Shown: positions 45,005 through 57,114 of the stretch, piece after piece
Position numbering within the stretch: position 1 is the first letter of the stretch
Layout of the letters: each line of letters starts with the position of its first letter
Assembly: GCA_039583875.1 (NCBI GenBank)
Contig: CM077162.1
Location: forward strand, 164,732,720-164,796,719
Reading direction: 5' to 3'
DNA from: Platanthera guangdongensis
Lineage: Eukaryota > Streptophyta > Magnoliopsida > Asparagales > Orchidaceae
Length of the DNA stretch: 64,000 nucleotides
Program-made: the position numbers and the translations under genes
Notes under the pieces: generated by a model
What the model was told of the DNA's origin: nothing
Database searches by the model: none
Seen by the model: the letters and a program-made list of their open reading frames with translations, nothing else

Positions 45005-48000
45005 TGCAATGTCCCATTTCACGCTAGACACCTCATACGTGTTTTGAGTCAGGAGAGTTGAGTTGAGCATGGGATGTGCCAGACTCGACAAGAAATATTC
45101 GTCGGGTATCGTCACAGATATCCAACGAATTCTTCGAGTATGACTTGTGAGTTGAGACCAATAATATTCATCGAATATCATCACTAATAGTCGACAAATT
45201 CATCGAGTATATAAGACGAATTGGACTTAGAATATTTCTGTTTTCTGGAGGCGTCGAGTGCGTTGAGTGGTCTCGAAGCCATTCATTGAATCATCAAGTG
45301 ATACTCGAAGAGTGATACTTAGAAAATATTCTGAACTTATAGGCGTCGAGTGATCAAGATTAATCTTGATAATTGGTCGAGTGTGTATAGGTATACTCGA
45401 TGATTTTGACTTAGAATAATTCTAGACTCGACGAAGCGTCGAGTGCGTCGAGTGGTCTCGACATCACTCGATGAATTTAACTTAGAATGATTCGAGATTC
45501 TGCAGGCTTTCTGTGGACTCGAAGCCACCCGATGAAGCATCAAGTGCGTTGAGTAAATTCGACGGAATTCGACGAATGGTCATGTATACTCGACGATTTT
45601 AACTTGAAAGTATGGTGGAAAGTATACATGTCGAGTGGTCACGATGAATCTTGACGATTCGTCGAGTGTGTATGGTATACACTACGATTTTGACTTAGAG
45701 GATTTTCCATCCCCGACGGTTGCTGCTTCATATAAATAGGCTGAACCGGGTTTTCAGAAAATGCGCCTATTGAATAATTTGGACCCAGTCTTTTTAATAA
45801 TACTTAATTTTAAATAATAATAGGCGATCCAATGTCAGGTCGAAATGGGTGCAAAGCGGTTTAACCCTAATTCCTCTTATAAAATGAGATTTATGGGAAA
45901 ATGCTAGCCATCACGTCATCCCCTTGCCGAGATGTTACCTATGCTGAAACCGTCGGAATGATGAAGTTGCCGGTGTCGGATTTTATATCGCAAAGACTTA
46001 TCATTTCCGTGAAGAACAACACCAACGAGGAAGAAGATGCCGCCAAAGAGAGGGATGAGATCCAAGGCCGGAAGCGAGCTGTGCTTCCTACCCTCTCCCT
46101 TGGTGCTAGATCTATAGTTATTATCTAGGAGAGATATGGACTCAAAGGAGTTCAACTTGTGAGCAGATCTCCTAGGAAAATACCATGCTAGGACCTTGTC
46201 CTAGGGATTTGATGTCTACAACCTCTCCTCTCTTCTATGTGAAGGTGGTGGACTTGGTTTCGTGAAGAAGAATGGTCTATAGAGGGTGAATAAGGGATGA
46301 GGAAAATCTGTGAGAGATTTTGAACAAATAACTAAAGTAAGAAGATGAACCGATGTCGTTCATATTACTTTAAGATGCGTGCAAAAATCTATTTTTTGTG
46401 CTCAGCAAACTTCAAGGCCATTTTTGAGTATGATACGGCCAGATCTGGGTTTTTAACTAAACACAAAAGTCGTAGCCTTTGGAAAGAACTTTCCAACAAA
46501 TAGTTACAGGTTTTCATACAAGTCCTGTAGCCTCAAGAATGTCCAGTTGAAGTTACTGTACAGTTATGTCTTAAGTACATGTTCTCGGGTTGTGTAGAAC
46601 CGAGTTTGGATTTGGTTGAAAGTTCGTAGTAGAATAATGCTGAAGGTTTGGTAAACATAGTCTATACGTAATCATGATAAACAAATGGTTTGGTGAAACA
46701 TGATTGTACAAATGGTTTTAAGGAGTTTGATATACAAACGGTTAAGGTAAGTTAGTGAACAAATGAATTTATATGTTTGGTTGTACAAATGATATTCTTG
46801 TGTAATCTGGTAGGGATGTGCATGATTATAATCGGGAGAATGAAATAGGTTTTGGAAAGAGGGTGTGACGTCCGACAATTGAATGTATAACCTATAGCTA
46901 TGTTATCATGCTTGATGTGTATGTGAAATATCATGATATTGTTGTAATTAACTTATGGAAGCATAGTTGATTGTGCATGCCTGATTTTTAGATGGAATCA
47001 GATGAGGTTAGTGGATGGCCATGTTATGTGATGTTTAATGGAATGGGTATAGTAGGCCACTGCATAGAGTTGTGTCTCCCTACGGGTAGCAGTGTGGGAT
47101 TGATACATTGCACGAGTTGTCTTGCCACCTGAGTTTTGTTGAACCCTTATGTACTTTGGAGCACGAAAATGTTAAAAGGGTATAAGTGCATGAGTATTTG
47201 ACCGCACTGGATTGATGTGATTAAAATGGACTCAGTGTGGAGCCGTTAAATGTGAAATTGCATGCAGTGTGAGTTGACATGAGGTATGAGTTGACACGCG
47301 GTGTCATAATCATGGGTTAAGGATAGTGGACAGGTCTACGGGCTCACTAGTAGTCACACAGACGGGAGTTGACAGATAGACTTTAAACGGTTTGGCTGTG
47401 TCCTCGGTGCTCATTCCCGAGGCCCTTTCCATGCCAAGTGGACGGATTGGCTGTGTCCATGGTGGTCATTCCTGAGGCACTTTCTGTGCCACACTGATAG
47501 GCCAGTTTGGGATGTGTTCTTGGTGCACATCTACCCAAGACCCCTCTGAGCTGTAGTATGCATGTGAGCTCTGTAGTTGTGTTCTTAGCGTTGAGGCATA
47601 CAGAGGCCTAGGATTGGTATTGTGGATGCACTCCTAGTAGTGGAAAGCCCATTCTACTGTCACCGTCTAGCCATAATGGATGGTGCTTGAGAGGTTAACT
47701 ACCTGCTCGAAAAGTGAGAACTATTAGTTTGTATCGACATAGCTGTGTGTGTGCATGGGTGAGTCATCGTACTGCATTCATAACATTGCATCGCATTACA
47801 TACACAAGACCCTTATCATATAAGTTTGTATGAGCACTCTTATATGATGTGTTACTTTACTGTTAAGCTAATCCTTAACTTATATGTCTATATGGGCATT
47901 CATATAAGCTAAGTTACTTTCCTGTTGTAGACTTATTTACTTGATGAATGGATATGTTTTGAGAAGAACTGCTAGATTATAATGTTGATAAAAATGTTAT

Positions 48001-48603
48001 ACCTTTGCTGTTGTTGCTACACATGTTTTATACATTCTTCACCTGCTTGTACTACTGCTTATATATATATATATATATATATATAGATATATTGTACCCT
48101 ATTCCTTTCTCCGCCCAGTGTCTAAGAGTCACAAGGGGAGCGGATGGAATAGCCACTTAGTCTTTATGACTAACGGTTGCTCTGTCTCCCTTTTAGGAGG
48201 AAACCCCACAGATTGAGCTGCATCAGGTTTTGCAGGAGGGCAGCCAGACCAAGGAGACAAGGCCCGATGTGATGATACCATCGCTGCAGTCAGTTACTAA
48301 TGTGAGATTTTGAGAGATTCTTGTTATAGCACTCTAGGCAAAGTTTTTATGTACTCTGATACTATAGAAGCCTTGTTGTTGGTTCTTTTTATTGTTGTAT
48401 TAGTTGAACGTATATGTTTGTCTGGATTTTGACTTCTCTTTATATTCTTTATGTTGGGTTGACATTGATGATATTGATCTTAGCCGGCTGGATAGGATTC
48501 TTGCAGTACAGGTCGAACCGTGTGTTTGCGCTACCACAAGGCGGCTATGGGCATAAGACTCCCCTCTATTGTGTCTAGTGTTCCAAGAGGCGGGGGTCTT
48601 ATA
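45005..48603 (+). repeat. G 5' LTR
   Basis: It begins TGCAATGTCCCATTT and aligns along its length with 53456-56988, with many C/T and G/A differences. TCGA-rich dyads (GTCGAGTG, CTCGACGA) lie at about 45040-45720, followed by a TATA box at 45729-45740. A (TA)n tract is at 48060-48085. Confidence 0.88.
45729..45740 (+). promoter_or_regulatory. TATA box in G 5' LTR
   Basis: CATATAAATAGG, immediately after the TCGA-rich repeats. It is conserved at 54175-54185 in the 3' LTR despite overall divergence. Confidence 0.65.
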
Positions 48604-48605
48604 AA

Positions 48606-48615
48606 TGGTATCAGA
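48606..48615 (+). other. G primer-binding site (initiator tRNA-Met type)
   Basis: TGGTATCAGA starts two bases after the 5' LTR end. Confidence 0.8.
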
Positions 48616-48953
48616 TTGCAATGATCCTCAACTAAAGAATTCATGGAACATTGGTGCCACCCCCGTTCGATTGGTCATTTTGCGGACAAACTAACTTAGC
48701 GGAAGCAGTGGTACTCATGTGTAATTCACACTAAGTATGTCTAATCGTTACCCTACGTTTATCCAACTTGACCTTAGGTTTGTACCTATATGTGTATATT
48801 TTGGTGCACGTAGAGCTATTGGTGGGCATTCCCGCCCCTTCTGTCCCTACATAATTCCAACAGTCTGAGTTAGGACAGACACTTACAACGATCTTAGACG
48901 CCTTCAGGTCTTAACATTCCCCTGTGTAGCAACAAGCCCCGGGCTCCAAATAG

Positions 48954-49862
48954 TTGAGCACGTTTCGAGCACTCTCCGCGCCTGCTTATCATGGGACGGA
49001 GTCGGTGGTCTGTACTGAACAATGTCTCGACACTGTGCAAGAGTTAATGGCTAGAATCAGATGTCCAACCAATATGGATGTGACCTTAGCAGTGACACTC
49101 TTGGAACGACATGCGAAGAGGTGGTGGAAGTCCCTCATGGGTTCCACCTTCCAAGGATGAGTATACACGAAGATTAGTTGGAACGAGTTTTTTGGAGCTT
49201 TCTTTGAGCACTTCATTACCTCAGCCACTCGAGACGAACTTGAAGAATGATTCCTACAGCTGAAATAGGGATCCAAGTAAGTTACAGAATATCAATGGGA
49301 GTTTCAGCATCTCGCTAGGTTTGATGACTCGTACGAGTTGGATGACCGAGACTATGGAAAACGATTTTATAAAGGCTTGTGAGATCCCCTGAGGCAAGCA
49401 CTTTTGTTTATAGCTGACTCGAGCTTAGCAGAGATAATTGATATGGAGGAAAGCTTGGAGGCAGATCACTTGGGAAGTGGTAAGAGACTTGCTGAGGGAG
49501 TAATGGAAGAAGGCCCCAGTTATAAGAGGAGGCATGACAATAGAGGAAGAGGAAAAAATAGAGGCGGAGGTCACTTGTGACAGAATTTTAGAATGGAGTG
49601 TCCGGCCCCGCAACCAACACTCCCTCCACCGCAACAAATGTGCATGCAGCCTAGGGAGCAGCACGAGCGAGTTTGCTACCAGTGTAATCAACCGGACCAT
49701 ATCCGGTGCTTTTTCCCACAACTAGCTGGAGAATGCTCCCCCTGCTCTTCAACCGGCAACCACACGAGGACTGGGACATGTGCGTGGTCGAGGATATGGA
49801 CCACGAGGAAGGAATCTTGGACCTGCTCGAGAGCAGATGTTTGTGTTCGATATGGTGCATGA
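48954..49862 (+). pseudogene. G gag remnant
   Basis: Pieces of a gypsy Gag in shifting frames: LLERHAKRWWKSL, WNEFFGAFFEHF, VTEYQWEFQHLARF, then a basic tail and a worn zinc knuckle (CYQCNQPDHIRC). Several in-frame stops. The segment 48616-48953 just upstream is UTR or unrecognisable gag start. Confidence 0.75.
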
Positions 49863-49989
49863 GAGGATTCCTCAGTATGTGATTACAGGTATGTCGTGAT
49901 TTGATTAATACGTTATAACATATCCTATTCAGTTGCCTAGAATATGCTAGTAATCTAGCTTAAGAAATTATAATTAATACTTAGGCACA

Positions 49990-50304
49990 ATGACCATTAG
50001 TGGGAAACCAGATCACACCTTATTTGATGCCGGTGCCACACATTCATTTGCCTCGGCAGATTTCGTAAATGATTTAGATGGCGTGCAATACTGCACTGGT
50101 ATGACTCGGAGAGTGTGCCTCCCGGATGGCTCTGAGATGACTTCGTCCGCCAAGTGTGACTTGGAAGCATGTATAGGAGGAAAGATCTTTGAAATCCCCA
50201 TAACGGTATTGAGAATACCAGAATTCAATCTTATTTTGGCCATGACGTGTTTGGATTGGAACCACGTGCCAAGAAAGATTGTGCGGCGAATCAAATCACC
50301 TTGA
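49990..50304 (+). pseudogene. G aspartic protease
   Basis: A 104-codon frame with LFDAGATHSFAS (active-site D-A-G in place of D-S-G, as in many gypsy elements) and an ILAMTCLDWNH region where the family has a conserved ILGMDWL-type motif. The frame shifts after about 50290. Confidence 0.78.
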
Positions 50305-51370
50305 GGCATGGAAACTCAGAGGTCATCTTCCAAGGTATCAAATTTGCACCCTATATGTTATTGTCTTCTATTCAGTCCCTTAAGGCCCATATGGGAGGGG
50401 ACGAAGTATATATGATATGTTTTGAATTAAAAGAGATGGCGATGAATGTGCAAGAAGTGTGGGTAGTGCGGGACTTCCATGAGATATTTCTTGAGAAGTT
50501 ACCAAGTTTACCCCCACATGGAGAGGTGGATTTTCAGATTAAATTAGTACTGGGTGCCAAAACCGTCTCTCGGACCCCTTGTCGAATGGCTCCGAAAGAA
50601 CTCGTCGTGTTTAGGGTTCAGTTACAAGAGTAGGTGGAGTCAGGGTTCATTCTCCCTAGTTCATCTCCTTGGAGAGCCCTTGTTTTATTTGTTAAGAAGA
50701 AAGATGTAACACTACGATTATGCATAGACTATCAAGAGCACAACAGACTGACGGTGTGGAACACCTATCCTCTAACCTGGATCGACGAGTTGTTCGATCA
50801 ATTTGTAGGAGCGCATTGATTTTCGAAATTAGATCTACACTCGGGTACTATCAATTAAGGATACAAGAATGATATATTCAAAAAACATCATTTAGCTCGA
50901 GGTACAGCTTAAATGAATTCACGGTGATGTCGTTTGGGCTCACAAACTCCTCTTCTACGTTCATGAGTTTGATGAACCTGGTGTTCGATTCGTACTTAGT
51001 TGTCTTCATAATAATCTTCATTGATGATATTTTGGTATATTTGAAGACAAAGGAAGAGCATGCAGAGCACTTCGCTTTGGTTTTGAAGAGGTTAAAAGAG
51101 CATGCCCTATTTGTTAAGTTCAGCAAATGCGAATTTTGGCTCCGACAAGTTGTGTTCTTGGGCCACGTGATTAGTGGAGCAGGACTAGCCGTACACCCGG
51201 CCAAGGTGCGTGCCATGAAGGAGTGGTCGCCTTTGAGGTCAGGGTCTTGTGTATGGAGTTTTCTATTAATTATTGGTTATTACCGCAAGTTTGTGAAGGG
51301 ATTTTCAAAGACCGCCCTTCCCCTCACTACCCTAACAAAGAAAGGTGTGCCATACGAGTGGACACCCTAA
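50305..51370 (+). pseudogene. G reverse transcriptase
   Basis: Split in at least three pieces. The N-terminal part contains VVRDFHEIFLEKLPSLPPHGEVDF. The middle contains [25 protein letters not shown]. The core contains FIDDILVYLKTKEEHAEH and CEFWLRQVVFLGHVIS. Stops at about 50631 and 50818 and a frameshift near 50.9 kb show it is dead. Confidence 0.85.
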
Positions 51371-51391
51371 TGCGAAGCTATATTCTAAGAG

Positions 51392-51780
51392 ATGAAAGAT
51401 AGACTTACCACTTCACCCATTCTAGCCCTTCCATCAGGGAAAGAAGGATTTCTAGTTTACACTGATGCGTCCTATCAAGGGATGCCAGCAGTACTGATGC
51501 AGCATGGGAATGTGATCGCATACGCTTCAAGGCAGTTGAAGAAGCATGAAGTTAATTATCCGGTACATGATTTAGAGTTGGGAGCAGTGGTGTTCGCCTT
51601 ATAGGTTTGGAGACACTATTTATATGGCGTCCACTGCGATATCTTTTCAGATCATAAGAATTTGAAGTATGTGCACACTCAGAAAGAGCTGAACTTGAGA
51701 CAGCGGTGGTGGTTAGAACTTTTAGTGATTCTGAATTTACGTTAAACTTCCAACCTAGGAAAGCAAACTTTGTAGCATAT
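51392..51780 (+). pseudogene. G RNase H
   Basis: It contains [36 protein letters not shown] and, after a stop at about 51602, the [10 protein letters not shown] segment. The order fits gypsy RNase H. Confidence 0.82.
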
Positions 51781-52100
51781 GCTTTTAGTAGAAAAGTACC
51801 AGAGTCGAGCCCTGGGTCTCGGTTGATGAGTATGGAATTAGCTCGAATGCTCGAGGAGATGTAGATTACGTTGGTGTATAAAGATCTTTCTGAGACATAT
51901 ACTGAGTACGTAACAGCTATGAGTATAGTTTGTGATATTCGAGATCAAATTCAGGTAGAGCAAGGGAAGGATGTTGCACTGGCCCTTGTGATTAGGTCAA
52001 TTAAAGATGGATCTACTAAAGAGTATACTCTAAAGACGACCTCATTCATTTTTGTGGCCGGCTCTACATTCCCAAGGGCGGTGAAATCCAGGAAGATATA

Positions 52101-52982
52101 TTGAGAGAGGCACACTGCTCCAAGTATTCAGAGCATCTCAGGATTTCCAAGATGTATAACGACTTACAAAAGACCATGTTCCTGCTGGGAATGAAGAGCA
52201 CTGTTAAGTACTATGTTACACACTGTGAGGCTTGCCAGAAGGTGAAGGTGGAGTGTAAGAGCACTAGAGGATTGTTACAGTCGTTACCCATTCCAGAGTG
52301 AAAGTTTGAAGATATTTTCATGGATTTTGTTCACGGCCTTCCCCGATCACGATCCGAGAATGTCTCAGTTTAGGTAATTGTGGATTGCTTGACGAAGGTT
52401 GCCGGATTCATACCAATGTGGAGGGTGGCGCATGTGGATGTATTGGTATGTCTCTTTATGGAGCAATTTGTATGGTACCATGGCATGCCTAAGACGATAG
52501 TATCCGACCGCGATGGCCGATTTACCTCTAAGGAGTGGAAGGCAGTACAAGCATACTTGGGTTCTCGCCTTACCTTTAGCACAGCTTTTCATCCTCAGAT
52601 AGATGGTCAGTATGAAAGGACAATCAGAACTATGGAAGTTCTATTGAGATTGTGTGTACTAGATAAAGGAGAGCCATGGGAAAGGCACTTTCCACTGGTG
52701 GAATTCTCATACAACATCAGCCATCAAGCTAGCATCGGGATGTCACCCCACGAAGCACTTTATAGGAGGAGGTGTAGAACTCCATTGTCATGGGTGCAGG
52801 ATGAGAATCCAACGATTTTGGGAATTGGATATATTGATGATACTGATGCTGTTGTTAGATTGATACGAGACCACATGCTTGAGGGTCAAAGTCGGCAGGA
52901 AAAATACCATATTAAAAAACATTGGATGGTGGAATTTAAAGTGGGTGACAAAGTATTCTTGAAGATCAGGCTGATACATTGA
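52101..52982 (+). pseudogene. G integrase
   Basis: The zinc-binding part ends HCEACQKVKVECK. The core shows FMDFVHGLP (Asp), IVSDRDGRFTS (Asp) and GQYERTIRTMEVLLR (Glu), followed by PLVEFSYNISHQASIGMSP. Two stops lie near 52300 and 52372. Confidence 0.87.
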
Positions 52983-53350
52983 GTGTCACGAGTGCGTGGT
53001 ATGAAGAAGCTCAGCCCGAGATATGTGGGGGCCGATGCTATATTGGAAAGAATTCGTCATGTGGCCTATCGGCTGGAGCTACCATCAAAACTGGAAAATT
53101 TTCACAACGTCTTCTACGTGTCATCTCTTCGAAAGGCACTATTATGGACTGATCAACATGTTTATGCCACATATGGAGCAGTGATAACTGATAGATCTGT
53201 TCGACTAGAGCCGGTGTGGATAGTGGACATCGAGACAAAGAACTTGCATCAGAAGAGTGTTCCTTTGGTGAAGGTCTTGTGGTCATTTCACGGAAAAGAG
53301 AAATACACTTGGGAGCCAATGGACTTGATGTGAAAGCGCTACCCGAAGTT
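52983..53350 (+). pseudogene. G integrase C-terminus with chromodomain-like end
   Basis: RGMKKLSPRYVGADAILERI and HNVFYVSSLRK are typical of the Tekay/Del integrase tail. PLVKVLWSFHGKEKYTWEP resembles the chromodomain pattern that closes these proteins, which in this clade may guide insertion into heterochromatin. One stop (52981-52983) separates it from the core. Confidence 0.78.
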
Positions 53351-53455
53351 GTTTTCCCAAGGTAAAATTTAAGCATATTATACTTTCATGTTTTATCTCC
53401 CCCACGGCCTTAGCCTGATTTCGGGCATGAAATCTTTTATTTTGTGTATAGGATT

Positions 53456-56400
53456 TGTAACGTCCCATTTCGCGCTAGACCCCACACACGTGTTTTGAGT
53501 TAAGAGAGTTGACTCGTGCTCGGGATGAACCGTACACGACAAGTAAAATTCATCGGATATCGTCACAGATATCCGAAAAATTCATGGAGAATGACTTGTG
53601 AGTTGAGACCAATACTATTCGTCGAATATCGTCACGAATATCCGACGAATTCATCAAGTATATAAGATGAATTGGACTTAGAATATTTCTATTTTCTGGA
53701 GGTGTTGAGTGGTCTCAATGCCATTCAACGAATCATCAAGTGATACTCAACGAGTGATACTCAACGAGTGATACTTAGAAAGTATTCTGGACTTATAGGC
53801 ATTGAGTGATCATGACGAATCTCGATGATTCGTTGAGTGAGTATAGGTATAATCGACGATATTGACTTGGAATAATTCTGGACTCGATGAAGCATCGAGT
53901 GGTCTCTAAGCCACTCGATGAATTTAACTTAGAATGACTCGAGATTTTGCAGACATTGAGTGGACTCGACGCCACCCGACGAAGCATTGAGTGTATTGAG
54001 TAAACTCGATGCCATTCGACGAATGTCATGTATAATCGATGATTTTAACCTGAAAGTAAGCTGGACAGTATATGCGTCGAGTGGTGATGATAAATCTCGA
54101 CAATTCGCCGAGTGTGTATGGTATATACAACGATTTTGACTTAGGGGATTTTCCATCCCGGACTGTTGCTGGTTCATATAAATAGGCTGAACGGGGTTTT
54201 CGGGAAATGCACCTATTGACTTATTTGGACACGGTCTTTTCAATAAGACTTAATTTTAAATAATAATAGACGGTCAAATGTCAGGCCGACACATGGCAAA
54301 GCGGTTTAACCTTAATTTCTCTTATAAAAGGAGATTTACGGGAAAACCCTAGCCGTCACTTCATCCCCTTGCCGAGCCGTTACCTGTGCCGAAATTGTCG
54401 GAGTGAAGGAGTTGTCGGTGTCAGATTTTCTGGAGGAAAGACTTCTCCTTTTCGTGAAGAACAACACCAACGAGGAAGAAGATGTCGCCAAGGAGAGTGA
54501 CGAGATCCATGGCTGAAAATGAGGTGTGATTCTTACCCTCTCCCTTGGTGCTAGATCTGTAGTTATTTTCTAGGAGAGATGTCGACTCAAAGGAGTTTGA
54601 CTTGCGAGATGAAGATCTCCTAGAAAGAGACCATGTTAGGACCTTGTCCTAGGGATTTGATGTCTTCAACCTCTCCTCTCTTCTATGTGAAGGTGGTGGA
54701 CTTGGTTTCGTGAAGAAGAATGGTCTATTGAGGTTGAATAAGGGAGGAGGAAAATCTGTGATTGGTTTTGAACAAATAACTAAAGGAAGAAGATGAACCA
54801 ATGCCGTTCATCTTGCTTTAAGATGAGTGCAAAAATCTATTTTTGTGCAAAGTAAACTTCAAGGCCGTTTTCGAGTACGATACGTCCAGATCTGGGTTTT
54901 TGACTAAACATGAAAATCATATCCATTAGTATGACCTTTTCAACGGATGGTTACATGCTTTCATAGGAGTCCTGTAGCCTCGGTAATGTCCAGTCAAGTT
55001 TGCTATACAGTACATGTTCTCGGGTTGTGTAGAACCGAGTTTGGATTTGGTTGAGAGTCGTAGTAAAATAATGTTGAAGTTTTGGTAAACTTAGTCTATA
55101 CGTAATCATGATAAACAAATGGTTTGGTGAAACATGATTGTACAAACGGTTTGAAGGAGTTTGATAAACAAACGGTTAGGGTAATTTAGTGAACAAATGA
55201 ATTGATACGTTTGGTTGTACAAATGATGTTCTTATGAAATCTGGTAGGGATGTGCATGAATATAATCAGGAGAATGAAATAGGCTTTGCAAGGAGGGTTT
55301 GATGTCCAATAATTGAATGTATACCCTATAGCCATGTTATCATTCTTGATGTGTATGTAAAGTATCACGATATTGTTGTAATTAACTTATGGAAGCATAG
55401 TTGATTTTAAGAAGGAATCAGATGAGGTTAATGAATGGACATGTGATATGATGTTTAAAGTAATGGGTGTAGTTGTTCACTGCTTAAAGTTGTGTCTCCC
55501 TATGGGTAGTAGTGTGAGATTGGTACGTTGCATGAGGTGGCTTGGCACCTGAGATTTATTGAACCCTTTAAGTGATTTGGAGCATGAAAATGTGAAAAGG
55601 GTATAAGTGCGTGAGTATTTGACCGCACTGGATTGATGTGATTCAAAGGGACTCAATGTGGAGCCCTTAAATGTGAAATTGCATGCGGTTTGAGTTGACA
55701 CGCGGTGTCATAATCCTAGGTTAAGGATAGTATGGCAGTTCTATGAGCTCGCCAATCATCACATCGACGAGAGTTGACAAATAGACTTTGGATGGTTTTG
55801 TTATGTCCTCGATGCTCATTCCCGAGGCCCTTTCCATGCCAAGTGGACGGATTGGCTGTGTCCTTTGTGCTCATTCCCGAGGCCCATTCCATGCCACACC
55901 GGTAGGCTAGTTTGGGTTGTGTTCTTGGTGCACATCTACCCAACACCCCTATGAGTAGTAGTACGCATGTGAGCTCTGATGTTGTGTTATTAGAGTTGAG
56001 GCATACGTAGGCCTAGACTTGGTATTGTGTATGCCCGCCTAGTAATGAAAAGTCTATTCCACTATCACCATTTGGCCACGATAGATGGTTCCTGAGAGGT
56101 TAGCTACCTGCTCTAAAAATGGAAACTACAAGTCTGCGTTTACATAGCTGTGTGTGTGCATGGGTTAGTCATTGCATTGCATTCATAACATTACATCGCA
56201 TTACATACACAAGACACTTATCATATAAGTTTGAATGGGCATTCTTATATGATGAGTTACTTTACTGTTAAGCCAATTCTTAACTTATATGTCTGTATCT
56301 GCATTCATATAAGTTAAGTTACTTTCCTGTTGCCGACCTATTTACTTGATGGATGGATGTGTTTTGAGAAGAGCTGCTAGAATATAATGTTGATAATAAT

Positions 56401-56988
56401 GTTATACCTTTACTACTATTGCTACTCATGTTTTATACATTCCCCACCAGCTTGTACTACTGCTTATTTATATATGTTGTTCCCTATTCCTTTTTTCACC
56501 CGGTGCCTAAGAGTCATCGGGGGAGCGGATGTGATAGCCACTTAGTCTTTATGATTAACAGTTGCTATGTCTCCCTTTTAGGAGCAAACCCTGTAAATAG
56601 AGCAACAGTGGGTTTTGCATGAGGGCAACAAGGCCAGGGAGACAGGGCTTGATGTGACGATACCATCGCTGCCGTCAGTTACTGATGTGAGATTTTGAGA
56701 GATTGTAGTTGTAGCCCTCCTGATAATGTTTTTATGTACTCTGATATTATGGAAGCCTTGTTGTTGCTTCTTTTTATTGATGTATTAGTTGGACTTATAT
56801 GATTGTGTGGATTTTGACTTGTCTTTATATTCTTTATGTTGGATTGGTATTGATGATATTGATCTTAGCCGCAGGATAGGTATCTTGTTGTACAGGTCGA
56901 CCCGTGTGTTGGCGCTACGACAAGGCGGCTATTCTGAGCATAAGACTCCCCTCAGTCGTGTCTTGTGTTCCGGGAGGGGGATCTTACA
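53456..56988 (+). repeat. G 3' LTR
   Basis: It begins TGTAACGTCCCATTT, ends TCTTACA and is followed by CAAGT. It diverges from the 5' LTR mainly by C-to-T-type changes and small indels, so it is the oldest LTR pair visible. I saw no clear polypurine tract in 53351-53455. Confidence 0.88.
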
Positions 56989-57114
56989 CAAGTTGGGGCA
57001 TTTTGCCTTAGATTGCTGGCACAATCATATTATGCTGAGAGATAAAGTTTGTTTTCCTGTCAGAAATTCTGCAGGAAGGCAAGTTTAATTTCAGGGTAAT
57101 CAGAACCTAGGACC
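56989..57114 (+). pseudogene. Element D gag, continuation after G
   Basis: It resumes the interrupted knuckle in frame (LGHFALDCWHN) and carries on to a stop near 57086. It ends at the start of LTR H. Only about 125 bp of D remain on this side. Confidence 0.8.

Larger units (their letters stand above)
45005..56988 (+). mobile_element. Element G: Tekay/Del-type chromovirus, old and defective
   Basis: LTRs of 3599 bp (45005-48603) and 3533 bp (53456-56988) are clearly diverged. The flanks CAAGA and CAAGT differ at one base. The interrupted D gag knuckle resumes correctly after the right flank, which fixes the boundaries. Gag, protease, RT, RNase H, integrase and a chromodomain-like C-terminus are present in that order, with dozens of stops. 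Long LTRs and the integrase C-terminus (RGMKKLSPRYVGADAILER, then PLVKVLWSFHGKEKYTWEP) fit Tekay/Del. Confidence 0.9.
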
